DNA from: Cruorifilaria tuberocauda
Lineage: Eukaryota; Nematoda; Chromadorea; Rhabditida; Onchocercidae
Reading direction: 5' to 3'
NCBI GenBank assembly: GCA_013365365.1
Contig: JABVXU010000095.1
Span: 62,001-126,000, forward strand
Length of the DNA stretch: 64,000 bases
Position 1 is the first letter of the stretch. Each line of letters opens with the position of its first letter. The position numbers and the translations under genes are program-made. Positions 12,101-28,000 of the stretch are shown here, piece by piece. Under the pieces are notes generated by a model, which saw nothing but the letters and a program-made list of their open reading frames with translations, had not been told where the DNA came from and ran no database searches.

Positions 12101-13056
12101 ATTAATCAATTACCCCTCTTATCCTTATACTTTCCATCCTTCTTTCCACAGATAACTCACTGGTAGGCTATCAATAGGTTAACATATTTCCCATTCCTTT
12201 TCCTCACTCACTCAACATCTGTCTACCACAATTTCTCAGCACTTTCAAGACAATTTGTTCCACTGTGTCAGGTTCAGAATAACTTCGTCAAAGATGAGCC
12301 TCATAGTGCTACATTTCGTGGAAGCAGTGCCACCAAACTGCTTGCGTTAAAATTTGTTGTCACGAATATTATCAACCACTGAATAAATTAGTCTCGCCAA
12401 TGGTCGTCGCCTTTACCGATTTATAGGTATAGTAAATGCTGAGCGTACAAGATAAGGAAAAAAGGGAAAACGGGCATGAAGTAAATAAGAATAGAAGGGT
12501 CCGAAATACCTTCATGTCCCGGAATTAAAATGAAACAGAGTAAAGTATACGCGACGGATTGTTGAACACTTGAAAAGATACAGAAGTGATGGAATCCATC
12601 CGAAAATTTGTAAGGCTTCTTAAAACAATCGTTCAGTCATATTTTGATTCCTCATCGAAGATGTTTTTTCAGTGTGTTGAGAACCACCTACGCGACCTTT
12701 GAGTTTATTTGCCTTGTCACCTGTCAGCAAGGAACGTAAGCATTTTTTGTGTAGTATTGTAATTGTGAGCTATTATTTCGCATTTCCTTAGTATCACCGA
12801 TAATCTGTCGAAACTTGAATTGAAACACAACATTATTAATTGGTATCATGTTTCAAAACCAAAACATTCACTGATCGAGATGTTTCAGGGTGTTTGAAAT
12901 GCTTCTTCCAATTCCTCTGGAAACCACTAATAAAATTACTAAAGCCTAATTTCAATGCTGTTTCAGTTTGTACAATTTTCTGGAGAAGTTTCACTTTTAA
13001 GTCAAGTTGCTATGGTTTACTTTATTTTTGTTTCCAGAGTGATTATGCTGATTTGA
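9192..13056. other. Long divergent intergenic region
   Basis: Separates the divergent PP2A (-) and rabconnectin (+) genes, so promoters of both should lie here. No gene is supported. One stretch, 10629-10796, has an exon-like frame between AG and GT sites but no recognised family. The AG at 13036-13037, shortly before the ATG at 13057, is a probable acceptor for the first rabconnectin exon. Confidence 0.55.
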
Positions 13057-16000
13057 ATGAATGTGCATCAAATTTTGACTGGGGCTCTTAACCGCGGTGA
13101 TGATGTTTTTAGTGTCGGAGCAATCGATAATATTAGTTTTACGGTTCGTCAGCTTCTTTATTGCATTTTACTACAAATCAAGCATAAACATTTGTTTATG
13201 TTATTTGATATCTTGTCCGTCTGCAGGCTTGCGCAGTTGGTACGAATGTTGTAATATTCTCGTCTTCCTTCGAGCGTGTGCAAGTTATTACACCTCCAAG
13301 CTGTACTGAGGGGTTATTAGTGAAATGTGTTACTGCTTGTAGTGAAACTGGAAAGGTTTTTATTCATCTTTTTCTTTTCTGATTGCTTAGCCCAAAGTTT
13401 TTGTTAAGTATTGTTTAGGCATAGACATTTGGATTTGGGTTATTGAGATATAGTATGGTTTCATCATTGTAAGGCATCCTTCGTTGCATTTTGATAAAAA
13501 ATATATAGATTGTCGAATTGCGTAGGCAAGTCATTGAATTGACTTACAATCAGTTGCGTAGTGAGTATTGTATACACTTCATTCATGTGTGTTAATAATA
13601 CGGCTTCATTTTAGATTGCAGCAACTTACAGTACTGTAGTGCGTATTTATGAGCCCATTACGCGAACCGAAGATGAAACTAATGTAAGTCGCCATGCTCA
13701 GCTTCAAGTTATTCAGCTTATTTTTAAAATCTTTTTGTTGTTTCTTCTGAAGCTCTGTTAAGCTCTCAACTTATACCTCCCAATATGGACTTGGAAATGT
13801 TTTAGGGTTTCACTTATCACTGGGTTGAAACATGCAGCTTTCAACTGAGATACACAGTGGATAAAATACAGTGGAGTTTACAAGGCCTGCGACTTTTGAT
13901 ATGTTGTGGTGATGCGCTTCACCTATATCAGAATTTGCTTCTTTCTGCTGTTCTGAATGTTAAACTGGATACCGTAGCATTCGGAATAGTTGAAGAGGTT
14001 ATTATTCATTTACTGTTTTAACGTAATCTATGGAACCTGTACATATATTTGTCAAATACACAATCTCCTTCAGGATAATGAACCTGAAAATGAAGGGATT
14101 TCGTTTTGGGATTGTGTTTGGTCGCAGAAATTAGCAACAAAGCCAAAGTTTGTGGCTAGTTCGCCTGATGGAGCATACTTTGCTACTTGTGGCATTTCAG
14201 ATTGTTTGGTAAAAATATGGTTTCAGAGAGAAGGTGGGTAATGATCAATTCATGATCGTTTATGCTTGAATTCCTACTTTTTTGTCCTGTAGTGTTCTCG
14301 CCGCAATGTTCGCAACAGTTGAATTCTAGGGAAAAATGGATGGAAACTGTTATAATCTCTAATTAGCCGTATTACTGAAAACGAAAATAAGCATAGTGAA
14401 TTTCAAAGCCACTTCATTAGTTTTTGTCAGACCTATAATTTATTAAATTTTCTGTTCGGGAATTATTTGTAGCGCTAAGTTGCATATCATTATATCAGTT
14501 AAACAGAAGTGAATACTTCAGAAAAAAAATTTTTTTTAATAGATAATTTCAGAATCTAGTGGTTTAGAGAATAGTGGAAATGGCATTTCATTTGGTTTTA
14601 GCTACATGCAGCATCCCCAACCTGTTGCTGGTTTTGAATGGCGAAAAGTTCCTCGTTACATGTCTCGGTTGTTTATCATTCTGTAGTTGATTTTTATCTT
14701 TTTCAAGTTTTAACATACTTTGAAGAAAAATGGGGCTGTTAGTTTCGGATGTCATATTCCAGGCAATATGTTGAGAATGTTTTGCTCACTTGGTGCGAAG
14801 ACAACACTGTTCGGATTTGGAAAGAAACCGCTACAGTATATCTTGACTTTCAAACTGTGGTTAACAATGCGGAGGTGATATGCATCGAAAAAATTTCTAC
14901 AAGAGAGCGTTCTAAAAAGCATTCACTTCGGGGTACTCGAGCAAAAATCAAAACATTACTTAAAAAAATTGTGTGAGTTGAAAAATGTAATCTGGATTCT
15001 TTTAACTTGGAAACACTGAGGAGGCCTAGAGATTAATATGTGAGATAGTGGATTTGAAGGATATGGAATTCTAAAATCATGTTTAAATTCGCTTTTTTCA
15101 GGGAAAGAAAGGCACTTGCAGGCAAAGTAATGCGGCCAACAAGATCATCTGTTTCTAGAAATGTTTCATTGTGTGAAATTGCTTCAGGGAAACATGCAGA
15201 TTCTCGTCCTATGTTTTATCTATGCACTACTATAAACGCTCAGAATGGTGTGTTTCTGTTTCGAAGTATTGTTTATCATTAACTTGATGTAGTGATGATG
15301 TGGAATTTATGGGAGATACTGCTGTTTTGGAATATTACGTATTACAGATTGTCTTTTGGTTCCACCTTTGGAAACTTCTGCAGAACAAAGACCTTTCATG
15401 ATTCATTGGTTAAACAATAAAGCGATTGTTTATGATACTGGCATTGAAAGAATTATGATGGAAACTCTGACAAGTGGTTGTTTTACAGAACTAAGTGAAA
15501 TTGAAAATTCAATCAGAAGTATTCTTTTTCTACTTATTTGACCAGGATCTGTTACGTTCACAACAGTGAAATTTCATTTTTTAGAAAGTGTGCTGCAGTC
15601 GCAAAGTTTACTAACTGAATCTCTACATGCTAACAAAGGACATAATACTGACGACATCAGGATGGCACCAGTTGATTGTTTGGAACAAAATGAGGTCTTA
15701 GATGGCACATTTGCCAGTCATGTCAGTGATGCAACCAGAGCTTTTGCTAATGTGTGTGAATATTTATGCTTTAGTATTTACCGATTTACACAAATGAAAT
15801 AAGTGATAATTTATTTTTAAATACAGGAAACAATATCGTCGAAAGATTCTATGGATTTAAAACTAAATATTCTTATACGAGAGTGGAAAAAATCTACAGA
15901 CATCTTATTTGCTGTACATCCTGCAGACGGCAGCTTACTAACCTGGTAAAAATGTTGATGTTTCTTTCAATTGATGTAAAACTTACTCAAATAAATATTT

Positions 16001-19000
16001 TTGCAGTCTTTTAAATTAGCTCCAAATTCTCTTGCTTCTGTATTAACCTATTTATAATAGTGCTCTTAATATTTTTATGAAAAAATGAGGATCCAAAAAT
16101 GGTGAATTAAATAAATGCTTTATTTGCAGGACAGTCGACTGGCTTGATGATTCGTTACGACAATCCACTGTTAGTTTTACTTCGAGATTCCCATCTGCAT
16201 TTTCACTTTCAGACGCGATGTCGTTAAATCCTTCTCTGAGGGTGTACTACCCCCACAATTTCTTTCGTGAACAGTTTGCCGAGAAGTATGCTTCTGATGG
16301 TGGGCTTTTTGCTTGTTAAATTTTTTTGACTTATTTGTTATTGTATTTGCTTACGCCATGCAATTAACCTTATTCGATTTTAAAGGAGTTTCCCAAATAT
16401 TTGAACGGAGGAATACAAATTTGCTCTATCTGCTGACTCATCATAACAACGGATCTTTGAATTTATGGAATTTGACATTTGAAGATAATGGAAAGTTTAA
16501 TACGATTGTTAATATATCTCATGCTTCAAGAATGTGTGGTCATCGTTACAAAATTTCACAGGTTCATATGATGATATTTAAAATATTGGAGATTTTCATA
16601 TAAAAGATTCCAGCATGCACAATTAATCTTTCTTTCAAAACGAAAATTTCATTATTCGACTAATGGGATCATTCCTAACTCCATTGATCACCCTGGCTAA
16701 ATTAATCTTTCTTTGCTTATTGATATCCAGCGGAAGAATAAAGTTCATTCGAATTGTACGCTATGAGATGTGGTAGTCTGAACTTGGAGAATAGGCAGTT
16801 ATAGCTTCTGTTTCTCAGTATGTTGCTTCATGCTTCAGAATTTTTTTCCTGGATTGTGTTCTTGTTTTTTTCTCATTTTCGTACTCAGTTTGTTGCTTAG
16901 GTTATTGCTCATCCGGTGCTTCCTCTTATGCTTACAACGAGCCATTACAATCACATAACACAAGATACTGAAGAAACGGGAAAGGCTGAGCTGATTTTGT
17001 GGAAGGTAAATCCTGTTGGGCCGCTATGTAAATGCGGTGGTGTTCGGGAACTGGCACGAATGACAAGCAATTCATCTGATGCATTTACAGCCGTTACTTG
17101 GTTACCAGTGATTTTGTCTAGGTAGTCAAATTTTTTTGATTATGCTATAGTCACCTGAAAGTTGAAAGCGATGTAGATTTCGATTCTTTTAAACTTTTCA
17201 TTTTTCTCGTTGAATTACAGCAGTATAATAGTCTATATATGTACAGTTCCTTATTGGGATCACTCTCGACATCACCAAGCTCCTGCTTTGTGGCGAATAG
17301 TTCTGGGCATATCAACATTTACCAAGCTGTCGTTGATGCTGCAGACTTTCTCGCAGATATACATGCTTCTGGAAATAAAAATGTTTCCTATTCTGAAAAC
17401 AGGTTTCTTTTCATGTTTTTAGTGTCTTAATTTGGAGAGTATGCATATATCACCTTTTCATTTGCCTGAAAAAATACTGTATGTAGTATGCGAAAAATAG
17501 TTTCGTTACATTTCAGTAGATTTTACATATCCATGACAAAAATATCGTTAGTTTTAGTAATATTTGGATTGAAAATTGATAGGAAAGGGAGATTTTGAAA
17601 CTAAGGGCATATGGTTCTTGGTTCATTGAAGCGAATGATAGTTGTTTTAAAAATGCAGCGTTCATCAATATCTTTAGTAAAAGTTGACTACAATGAGTAA
17701 AAATTATAACGGAAACAAGTGATGAAGAACTGCCCTTTTGCACACTGGGTATTCTTCAAAAAAAATTGATAATGAAAGAATAATTTGAGATCAGCCAAAT
17801 GCATCATATTGTTCGCAAGGTAAGATTAAAACCATCACCAATAATTAAGGCGTAGTGAATTTGTATTACGATCTTAAATAAAATCCTCTACATTCTGATG
17901 CACGAATTAAAAAAAATAAGTTATTGAATGATTAGGGTAAATTACAATAGGCTTGAGGTGATCGGCATTTTGCAGTTTTTCGATCTGTGGTAGAAAATTT
18001 CTTGATATTCGAAACAAGCAGAGTACTAAGAAAATGTGCAAAGTTGTTTCTACGCAATCATCGGCAAAACCTGGTTGCATACTTCTGTTATCGAGTATTA
18101 ATGCTGCTTCGGTATCTTTTTTTCAGAACATTGCACTAAACTGGAAATATTTCATCCATTCAAAATCCGTTTTTCGCTTTGCAGACCTTTTTAAGTTTCT
18201 TTGTTTTACAATTCCCGACGCTTTCTGCTTTCTTGCAGTGTGCAGACAATGTTCTTCTTATTCATGCTTTCAATGAACGTTTGCTAGTTTCCAATGATGA
18301 CATTTCTAGCGACATTTCACAAAATTTAGCAACTGAAGGAGCAAATTTCAGTCGTTATTATTTGGTATTATTTGAGAAAGAGATGGATTCCTTTACAAGG
18401 TTTGCTTCACCTGAAATTTATTATTACAATGCAATCATGCAAGTAATTTCATCATTTTTAAAAACATGTGGCATTTTCAGGTTACGTATGTGGTTAATTA
18501 GCATTGCTATAACGGATTCTGAAGGTTGGAATATGTTTTGCTCTGTGTAATAATTAGTCTGGCTGAAGGAATAATTAAAATCTAAAACATTTATTTTCAA
18601 AATTCTTTTCTGCAATCGCATTTAGGAAAGATTGAGGATACTTTGCCTGCAAAAGATCCTTTGGATTCGGTCAATATGAATGTAAATGAGGATTCCTTGA
18701 GCAAATTACAACTCACTACTAATCTAATTTATGATGATCATGTTGTATTGCCGGATGGTGTTTCCGTAAGCTCCCTTTATTTTTTTATTTATTCTTTCAT
18801 GTTATTGTGTTAGAAACGAAAACCAAACTTATTGAATTGAATATCAAATTCAGTTGATGAATTCAGTATCAATTTAAGCCCGTTCAAAGAATAGTTGTAG
18901 GAAATACAACATCCGATCAGTGTTGTTGGTACATTATGTAACTTTTTTTAAGGTGATTTTGGTAGAGCCATCAGCAGGTCATCTGTCATCGTCAAATCTT

Positions 19001-22000
19001 TACCCCACATACAGGGCACCTTATCTTGTTCTCTTGGCATGCAGCGATGAAAATGTCCGATTTTATGAGTGTATGAGAATTATTGAAAGTGGTGGATCAA
19101 TTAGCTACAAATGGAAGACGTGGGGAATGATTAGCAATACTATGGATTCGAATATCGAAATGGATGGTAAAGGTTGTTTTTATTATTAGAAGATAAGCAT
19201 TATTGTGCTTTCTAGTTTTATGAAACTACCACATTATTAAAAACACTGCTTCTAACAAAAATGGATGTTTCAGGTCAAATATATTCTATATCAGCAGCTC
19301 ACAGTAGTAGATTTGCTTGTGCGTACTTTCCCGAAGGCATGACTGATGCAACCTCATCGATAAGTAGCATCAAGGTTGGTGTGTTTGAATGTGAATCATC
19401 AGGTGGCGTCGAATGGCTTCGGGAAGATACAATTATTGTCAATCTTCGAAACAAGATGAGGTTTTTTTTTTAACTGATTGCAATGTTATGAGTTTGCGCA
19501 TTGTCTTTAATTTTAACAGAATCAGTGTAAAATTCGAATGAATTGATGCAATTTTCAGGAAGGAACTAGTCGAAAACCACCTCGAGAGATCAGATACAAT
19601 TGATTCAGGTTTTTCATAAACTGTATTTGCTTTGATTATGAGCGTTATAACTAATGAGAAGTAGAACTAAGATCCATGGAATAAATGTACTTTTAGTTTT
19701 TTTTTGTGGAGAAGTAGGCGAGGTGTTTACTGATTTTATCATTTTATTTCCGCTTTCAGAATTTCATGCGGGCGTATCAATCACTAATGTATGTTTGAAA
19801 TGGGTTTCTGCTGAAGATGGTTCACATATTCTTACAGTGGCGTTGGGCACATACATCTTTTTATATACCCAAGTATCCCAGGGCGCTGCACAACGAAATA
19901 TTGTAATGATGAAAGAACATGACACATATCGTAGAGGTCCTTTGAGAAAGGCTTCTTCACTTGCAAATCCGGAAACCATATCAACCCGTTTGGTTAGTTT
20001 TATGAGACAATTTGTTATTAAAAAATGAATGTAATTTTTATAACCGGTTCTGCATATAAGATTTTTTAAGAAAGCTGAATTTAATCGTTGCGTGCAATAT
20101 TTTCCGGAATTTATTTAAAAAATTTTTTCTTTCTTGACGATGTGATCTTGAGTAATCACTTCGATTTTCAAATTAAAAAACTGCTACTTTGCAATGATGG
20201 AAAGCAGTATTCACTTTTGTGGATTAAGTCAACAAGAAATGTTTTCCTCATCTTTAAAGCAACATGCTATTGTTAAAAAAAAACCTAAATAAAAAGGTGC
20301 TAGGTGTTAAAAATTCTTATTTAGTAGTTGAATCGAAAAATAATATTACGTTACTTAGCACTTCGTCACTTTCTGTGAAACCATTGTTTCAATTTGGGCA
20401 AGGGTGAATATGTTTCAGCTAAATATTTTGTGAGTTATCTTTTCAAAGTGTAAGATGTTGAATATACTCTAAGAATTTAAATTTATCATAATTTTTATTT
20501 TCAGTGATATAGTTTAATTTTCATTTTCATTTAATTTTCAGGTGCGGTGGCTTTGCATACGATTTTTAGAACTGAAATCAGCTGATGGTTTACCACCGTT
20601 GCCAACAACATTGGGTTGGGTTCATGATGGTCTATTGATTATCGGTATGCAAAGTGAAATGCGCTGTTACAATCAGTGGAATTTGAGGGGGGAGTTTCCT
20701 AAAAAAGAAAAGTTGGCGGAAATCATTAAAGATCATTCAGAGTAAGTTCTTATCAACTCTTTTTAAAAATTGATAACTGCGAACCTATTCCACTGTAATC
20801 CTTTTCCGATAGTAAATGCAACATTTTCAGACTTGAATCATCTGACCATTTTGCACTTACTAGTTCGGATATCTCGTCACATTCCGGCTTGGATCTGTTA
20901 TCAAAGAAGTCTAAGCAAGAGCCCATCTCTTTAAACAAGCAAAAACTGTACAAAGATCTGATACAGAGGTTTTCTGTTTTCAAAATTTCGTCAGTTTCAC
21001 AATTCTCAATAACTTGGTGACTTAATTATTTGCCAATTTCAAGGATGTATTCGGCGCCTTATGATTTGCAAACATTGCTTTTGAAAGATGAGCATGTACT
21101 TGAAGCTATCAGTGAAGAAGGTTTATTCGAAGCTGCACGTTTGGCGAGTCCCATTTTGCCCCAGTATCATCCAAAGTTGCTTATCGAACTACTTAATTCT
21201 GGTAGGACACGTGTGGTCAAAGCAATATTATTGCACGTTTTAAGAAGCTTAAAGGTTAATGCTGCAGTTATATATGTGAAATGTATATGTTTCATTAGAT
21301 TAGATCGTATTACAACAGAACAACTTATGTTTTGATTTTTCAGCTGCTGAATGTTTCAATACCAAATCCGTTATCACGTGCTTCTTCGATGCGTAAAATG
21401 TCACTTACAAGTGGAGACCTGAAGATGGAAGGTTCAGGACAGGCTACTATCCGGGGACTTTCTGATACCTTTGACGATTCGAATTTGGAGTATGATGAAC
21501 TTGATGGCATTCCACCATTACCGCTTCATATTTTAATTTCTGCCGGCGATCCGTTTTCAATGGCTAAGGAAAAGGCATCAGAAATACCACAAGTAATTTG
21601 CAGCTGTCGTGTACTATGCAGTTACTTTATAAGAAATATAGTTTGGGTTTCAGTTCTTGTGACAGTATTATCTAAGTATAATTTTTAGAACAGATATATT
21701 CTACTTTTTGATAAACTTTTTGAGGATGAAAGTCTAGATGGTTCACTAGATATGGACAGTGAGCCGAGAAAATCGCGTCAAAACTCTTTTTCTGTGGATA
21801 ATATACATACAGTTTATGTATCAACAAGTTTTACTGCAAGACACAATCGTTTATTGACAGAATTCCTCACTCATACTCATTTGCCAGGTAAACGTTTGAT
21901 TTTTCGCCATTGATTTACGTACTTCTTTTTTAATAACCAGCTTTTTCAAGAATAAAAAATTCCAGGTTTGTCAAGCGTTGATCAAATGCATCTTCTAGCA

Positions 22001-25000
22001 GTTGCTGATACATTAAGTCATTTCTCATCGGATATCATGGATAAATTAGCGCAAGCAAATGCAGGTGATTGCGCTCATTCTATTTAAAGGAATTCAAGTT
22101 TGCAGAAAAAAATTGTTGCAAAATATATGTATTTGTATTTAGCCTTTCAAACAACTCAACCGCAAGTCATGAGCGATGTAGCAAGTGGATATGCTACACC
22201 TACTGTTGGATTTGAAACTGTTGACGAGTGTGGATTGAGATACTTAATGGCCATGAAACAGCACGAATATTTATTATTGTGTTTACCATTGCAGCAAAAG
22301 CATGTTCTTCGTTCAAGGTTTGTGAGTTGATATCCTATATATATAACGTCCATTTTGTACGGTTTGAACGAGATCATTAAAAGTCATTAACTCTGTCTTC
22401 ATTATGATTTTTTTTTCTGAATATTTGGGTTGGTTTTATTTTCAGAGGACTTTCACCGTCACAGATTATTTGGGCTTTGCATTCTGAAACAGAGACTGAA
22501 TTGCTGAATGCAATCCCATGTCTACAGAAACCCACTTTGTCATGGGAAGAATTGCGAGCTTTAGGAGTTGCTTGGTGGCTAAAAAATACCTCTTCATTAC
22601 GTGCGATCATTGAGAAAGTTGGTTGTCATTTCTCGTATTTTGCCAATGAAATGAGTAGGAATATATATCCCGCTTCTCTCATTTTCCAAATTACAGCTAG
22701 CAAAAGCAACTTTTCAAAAAAATCAAGATCCGCTGGATGCATCTCTTTATTATCTCTTGTTGCGGAAGAAAAATCTCTTAACCCATTTGTTTAAGGTAGG
22801 TCGTTTTTCCTATTTCCATTTTGATAAATATGGATATCATTCCTAGAATCGTCGTATTCAATTCTGTTTTTATAGACCGTTAAGGACAATAGAATGTTAG
22901 AATTCTTCATGCATGATTTTAACGAAGAAAAATGGAAAAAGGCAGCCCTAAAGAACGCCTTTGTGTTGATGGGGAAGCAGCGGTTTCAGCATGCCGCTGC
23001 ATTCTTCTTACTGGCTGGATCGATTAAAGATGCCATACAGGTCTGATTTTTTGTGATTTCTTCTTTTTGAAATTTATTTTAATATTTTGTTTTCGTTTGT
23101 TTTGCTACTTTTTTCCCTTTTGCAGATTGTACTAAGGAAACTACAAGATTTGCAACTTGCAATAGTAATAGTTCGCCTCTGTGAAAGAGATTACGATGAG
23201 CAAGATAATTTACTCAGAGAATTGCTTTGTAGAGAAATTTTCGGTGCTGAAGTTACGGATGTAAAGGACTTTGATGGCACACCTAAAGCAAATCGGTATG
23301 TTTCCACTGGTTTGTATATGTAATTACGTTGTTTTATAAATTATTTGTTCAACTTGAATATTTAACTGATTGTTTAATAGTTCAGTTTTGACAGAAATCC
23401 TTTTGTACGTTCAATGGCTTATTGGCATCTGAAGGAATATGTTCGAGCAGCAAACACGCTAGTTGATGAAGCAGGTCGTGTTCATTTAGATGGTTCAATG
23501 GAATATTCATTGTCAGATATATTCAATTTCTACTCATTTATACGTATTCATCATCTGGTTATTCGACAAAAGCTTCTAAATGCTGGCATTCAGGTGTGAA
23601 GAAATCGATTTCATTGATTCTGTCATGAATGAGCTGAAACAGAACCGCTTTTCTTCCTTCTTATAAATTATCATTTTTTACAGATAGGTTCAACTGAAAA
23701 ATTCTTGGCAGTTGCAAAACATCTTGCATCAGTTATCACACCATGTGAGCGAAGATTGTATTTTCGAACTGCAAGTGCTCATATGGCATCAGGGTGTCCC
23801 TTACTTGCACTTGATGTGTTGGCACGCTTGCCAAAAAACCTCACTGTAATAGAATCATCATCTCTGTCGTCTGAAATTAATAAATGCATTGTAGGAATTT
23901 AACATTCATCACTTTATTTGACATAGTTGGTATAAGTTACAGTATTGAAATTTAGTAAAACTATCGTGTTCAAAAATATGTTAGTTTTTTGGAATTTTAA
24001 GTCACAGGGAACTCAAATATTCAAATTTCTGATATATGTGTAATGGTTCATTAATCGATGGCTCAGCATTTTTCTACATTGCTAGAAGTTATTACCATAT
24101 TTCCCAAATTCGACAAATGCTGGTGAAGTGCTTTATCATTTTTTGTCATTGTGTTCAAGTTGAAATTCTAGAGATCGGAATTGCCAAAAAAACATGTTTC
24201 ATGGAGTGATCAATCAAATGCCATCGACTGTAGTGCACCAATTTCATCTGTTCCTGCAGATGAAGAACTAAATTTGCAATCCAATGACTCGAAATCAGAT
24301 GAAGTTGTGGTACAGAAAGAAAGCACTGCAGAAGTTATTTTGGATGATTGCAATAAAGTACGTTATGGAAAGGATTACATTGTATCCTTAGTCTTTAAAA
24401 TTTAAAGCGTAACTTATTGTTTCTTCTCTCATTCCAGTTTGCATATTTTATTAATAATTTGTTACTGCACTGTTAATTACTAGTCCACTTTAGATAGATG
24501 AGAATGATACAACACTAGATGTCATTGCGCAGCATATGAAGTTCACTGTGACATTACGGCTTCTAGTTGAAGAATTATCTACTCTTGCAAATGCTTTCGA
24601 AGTAGATGGCGGACAGCTAAGGCTTCAAGTAGGTTTATTATTGATGTTTATTTTCCTGCTTCATACTTTTTGCTTTGCAATTATGTATAAAAAATAATCT
24701 AGCTTTACGATGTCTTACTCAGTTCTTTAGTTACTTAATTGGCTGGAGGCAGGCGTAAGTGTGCTGCAGAAGATATGTGGTAATCGTAGTGATTATAATA
24801 GCTTGAAACCCATTGATATTACTGGAAATGAAGACGAATTCAGTGATAATATAATGTAATGTTTTGAATTCTGTTTTTCCGATAGATAATATCTCAGTGA
24901 AACTTTTTTCTCCATATTATTTATATCTTTATGACAACATATATGTCGATATTGCTAATTACAAGCATGTTCTTATTTAAAGCGAGATGTCTTATTTTTT

Positions 25001-28000
25001 TCCTGATAAATTATTCCTACTACCATTTTAATTTATCCTGAAAAAAATCAGTTCTTTTTTTGCATGTTTCAAGAAAAAATTTAGTAGTGATATGATGCCA
25101 CTTTACAAAACTATTCATGTGGATGTAGCAGAGATGCCAATTCGGTTTCATTACACATTGCATCATCGACGATGGTTATGTATGAATCAAAAGTTACTGC
25201 ATACTTTTATATCGTACTGCACTCTGCACAATTCTCAGAGTCATCGTTTAACTGCTGCACTAATGGAACTTCTTTTATTACAAATGGAAGTTCAGCAAGG
25301 TCGTAGACCATGGAAGTTCTTCACCTCTGGTAAATTTTTCGTTAAGTAAAATATAATGATTATTTTTCGTGCAGTTATAGTTTCTATTTTTCGAGTTAAA
25401 AAATATAGAACTAAATTATAATTTTTCAAATATTTTTTTCTAGGTTCCGTTATTTCTTCAGTTTATTCTTTAGCAACTCCTTAGTTAGAATTCATGCAGT
25501 TTCGATTCCATCGAATGAATTATAAAAATTTTAATGAAAATTGATAGTCTGATATATGCAGATATTGGTATTATAAAAAAATTATACAGTAATATTTTTC
25601 AGAATCTTTACCAATGGTGCATTCATTTCCGCTTTTTATTTCATCAGTTTCATCATACAAAATGTTTTCATCATCACCACTCAGTTTTATAAAAAGTCTA
25701 TGTTCCGATATTTTGCTCTCACTTGTAGATCTTTCTGAACCTCCACAAATCAAGAGTTCTTTGACCAAAGTTAGTCATTCAAATTTTAGTGTAAAATCGG
25801 GATAGTTGGAATATTTGCTAATTCTTCTACTATTTTGTCTGCAACTACTTTGTCTTTTAGGGAAAAGTGGCATTTTCGGCCAGAAATGCCACTTTTCCAT
25901 AAAAGACAAAGTAGTTGCAATTCTTTAAGATTTATAAGTGAAAAAAATTCTTTTTTGTCCTATAAGAAATGACTTATTCGCTCATTATATTTACTTTTAA
26001 TACTTTATTTTAATCTTTTATTCTTTCTGATTGTTATCTATAATATCAAGGATTAGTTATTTTTGGATCTTTTTGATAAGTCGTTATTTTCAGGTCTATA
26101 AAGTGTATAGCTTGTGTCAGGGATTATCTTCATGCTTATACCAGTCACTTTGTAATGTCAGTAATATGTATGGAAACAGTTACGGGTATGATCAAAATGT
26201 ATTTATAGCTGCTATTTTAATAGCAAGTGAAAAAATAAGAAAGTAAAGCGGTTGATAAAGCTCATCTTCAAGTTTTGAGAGTGAATTATCTATATAAATA
26301 AAAATCTGGTTCAAAAAGGCATTGTAAAAAAAATGAATGATTATTTTTTATCTGTACAAGTTCTCCAGAACTTTGGCAGGTTGTCAAAAGTAGCAACAGC
26401 GAACGACGATTTCCAAGTGACGACACCACCTTCGAAGTGGCCAGGATTGGACACTGTGTTAGCTGTTTTAAGCCGAGAAAAGGATGAAGAAACTCCACAA
26501 CTTAGACTTCTTATACTTGAAACATATATTGCAGTACGCTTTCATAACATTAAGTATAATTTTAGTTTTTGATTAGTTTCACATATTCAGGAGAAAAACT
26601 TACGTATATTTTTTATTAAAAATTTATTTGTGAGTTTCTTAAACATATTAAAAGCTAGTCCCTTCTCTTCAATAGAATTCGCGGTTGAACTAGATCAGTA
26701 TGATGATCTCCGAAATATTTTCAGGTCTTTTCATCTCTTTTTGCATACGCGCTTGCAACTTATGATGCAAGGTGGTTATTTCGATTAGCAGCTCGTAATA
26801 TTGGCACTAAAGAATTTACTGTTTTGTTCGGTGGAGGTGGAAAAAAAATGCAAAAGGTAGATTCTTCAAGACCTCCTGGTATGTTTCATATTGTGTCTTT
26901 TTCTGTATTCGGGAGAAATAATGTTTCTATAGCTTGCATGATGGCGGTTCACTTTAGGCTCATTCGTGAAGCGAACAACTACAATGTCGAGTGGTTTACG
27001 TTCCAATGAAACTCACGTAAAGCCCAACAAAAATTCTCTCTCAGTAGACTCAGTAGATCCTTCATTATTCGAACTAATTTCAACACTAAGATGATTTCCA
27101 TTGATTTGTAGTGAGAAAAATATTAAATATGTTATATATATATATATCAATAGAAAAATATCTCATTTGAGGTGATCGGAGTCGAAGCAACCGTCATATC
27201 TTCTGATGCTTTTCCAGCAAATAAATCGGGATCTTTAGAAGAACAAGTGCAATATGAATGGATACCGCCAAAGAAGAGTATAGTACAATTTTTTGCTGAA
27301 AAGGTACTTCGCAAGATGATGTTAATAAATCGGTTTTTATCGATTTCTAGAGTATGAATAGAATCCAGAGCATCATCTAGGGTTTATCGTATGGAATTTT
27401 CTGCATATTAATTTTCTTCTAGCCAGAATTATGTCAAATCCTGGATGGATGTTGTGATTCGGACGAAGAGCATCACGAATCAGTAGTTGAATTAGAAGAA
27501 CAGTTGCAGAGGAAACAACGCAGTGATTCAGAGGGATTCGCCTGGTGCCTGTTACGTTTAGCTCTTACCCATCAACAGTTATATCGAATGAAGTCTTTTT
27601 TACAGCTTACCGGTTTAGAATATTCAGGTACTTGGTTTTTTAATATGGAAACAATTTTATCAAGTTTTTGTTTCCATGATTTAGGAATGAAAAATTCTAG
27701 AATTGCCAGCCCTATCACCTCGTGCAAATGCTGTTTTCAAACTTATCGAGAACTGGGCAAGACAACTTGAAGATCACTTGTATGCATTGCCTAATGGATG
27801 CCCTTCTGACTTGCTTCCCAATTTATCTATTAGAAAAGATGATGGCACTGCAGGTACTCAACATTTAACGGTTTTAACAGAATAATTTTACTGGATCCTA
27901 CAAAATGTATCTGAAAAGAAAAATAAAACTTATTAATGTTTTTTTAATTTTATAAGGATATAAAAAACATATTAAGAAAATGAATTTATTGTTTAGCTTT

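Noticed and set aside
16620..16720. Two copies of AATTAATCTTTCTTT about 80 bases apart
   Set aside because: Short, low-complexity pyrimidine-rich intron sequence; expected by chance here.
25571..25768. Minus-strand open frame inside rabconnectin
   Set aside because: It is antisense to a real rabconnectin exon (SLPMVHSFPLFISS...) and explained by it.
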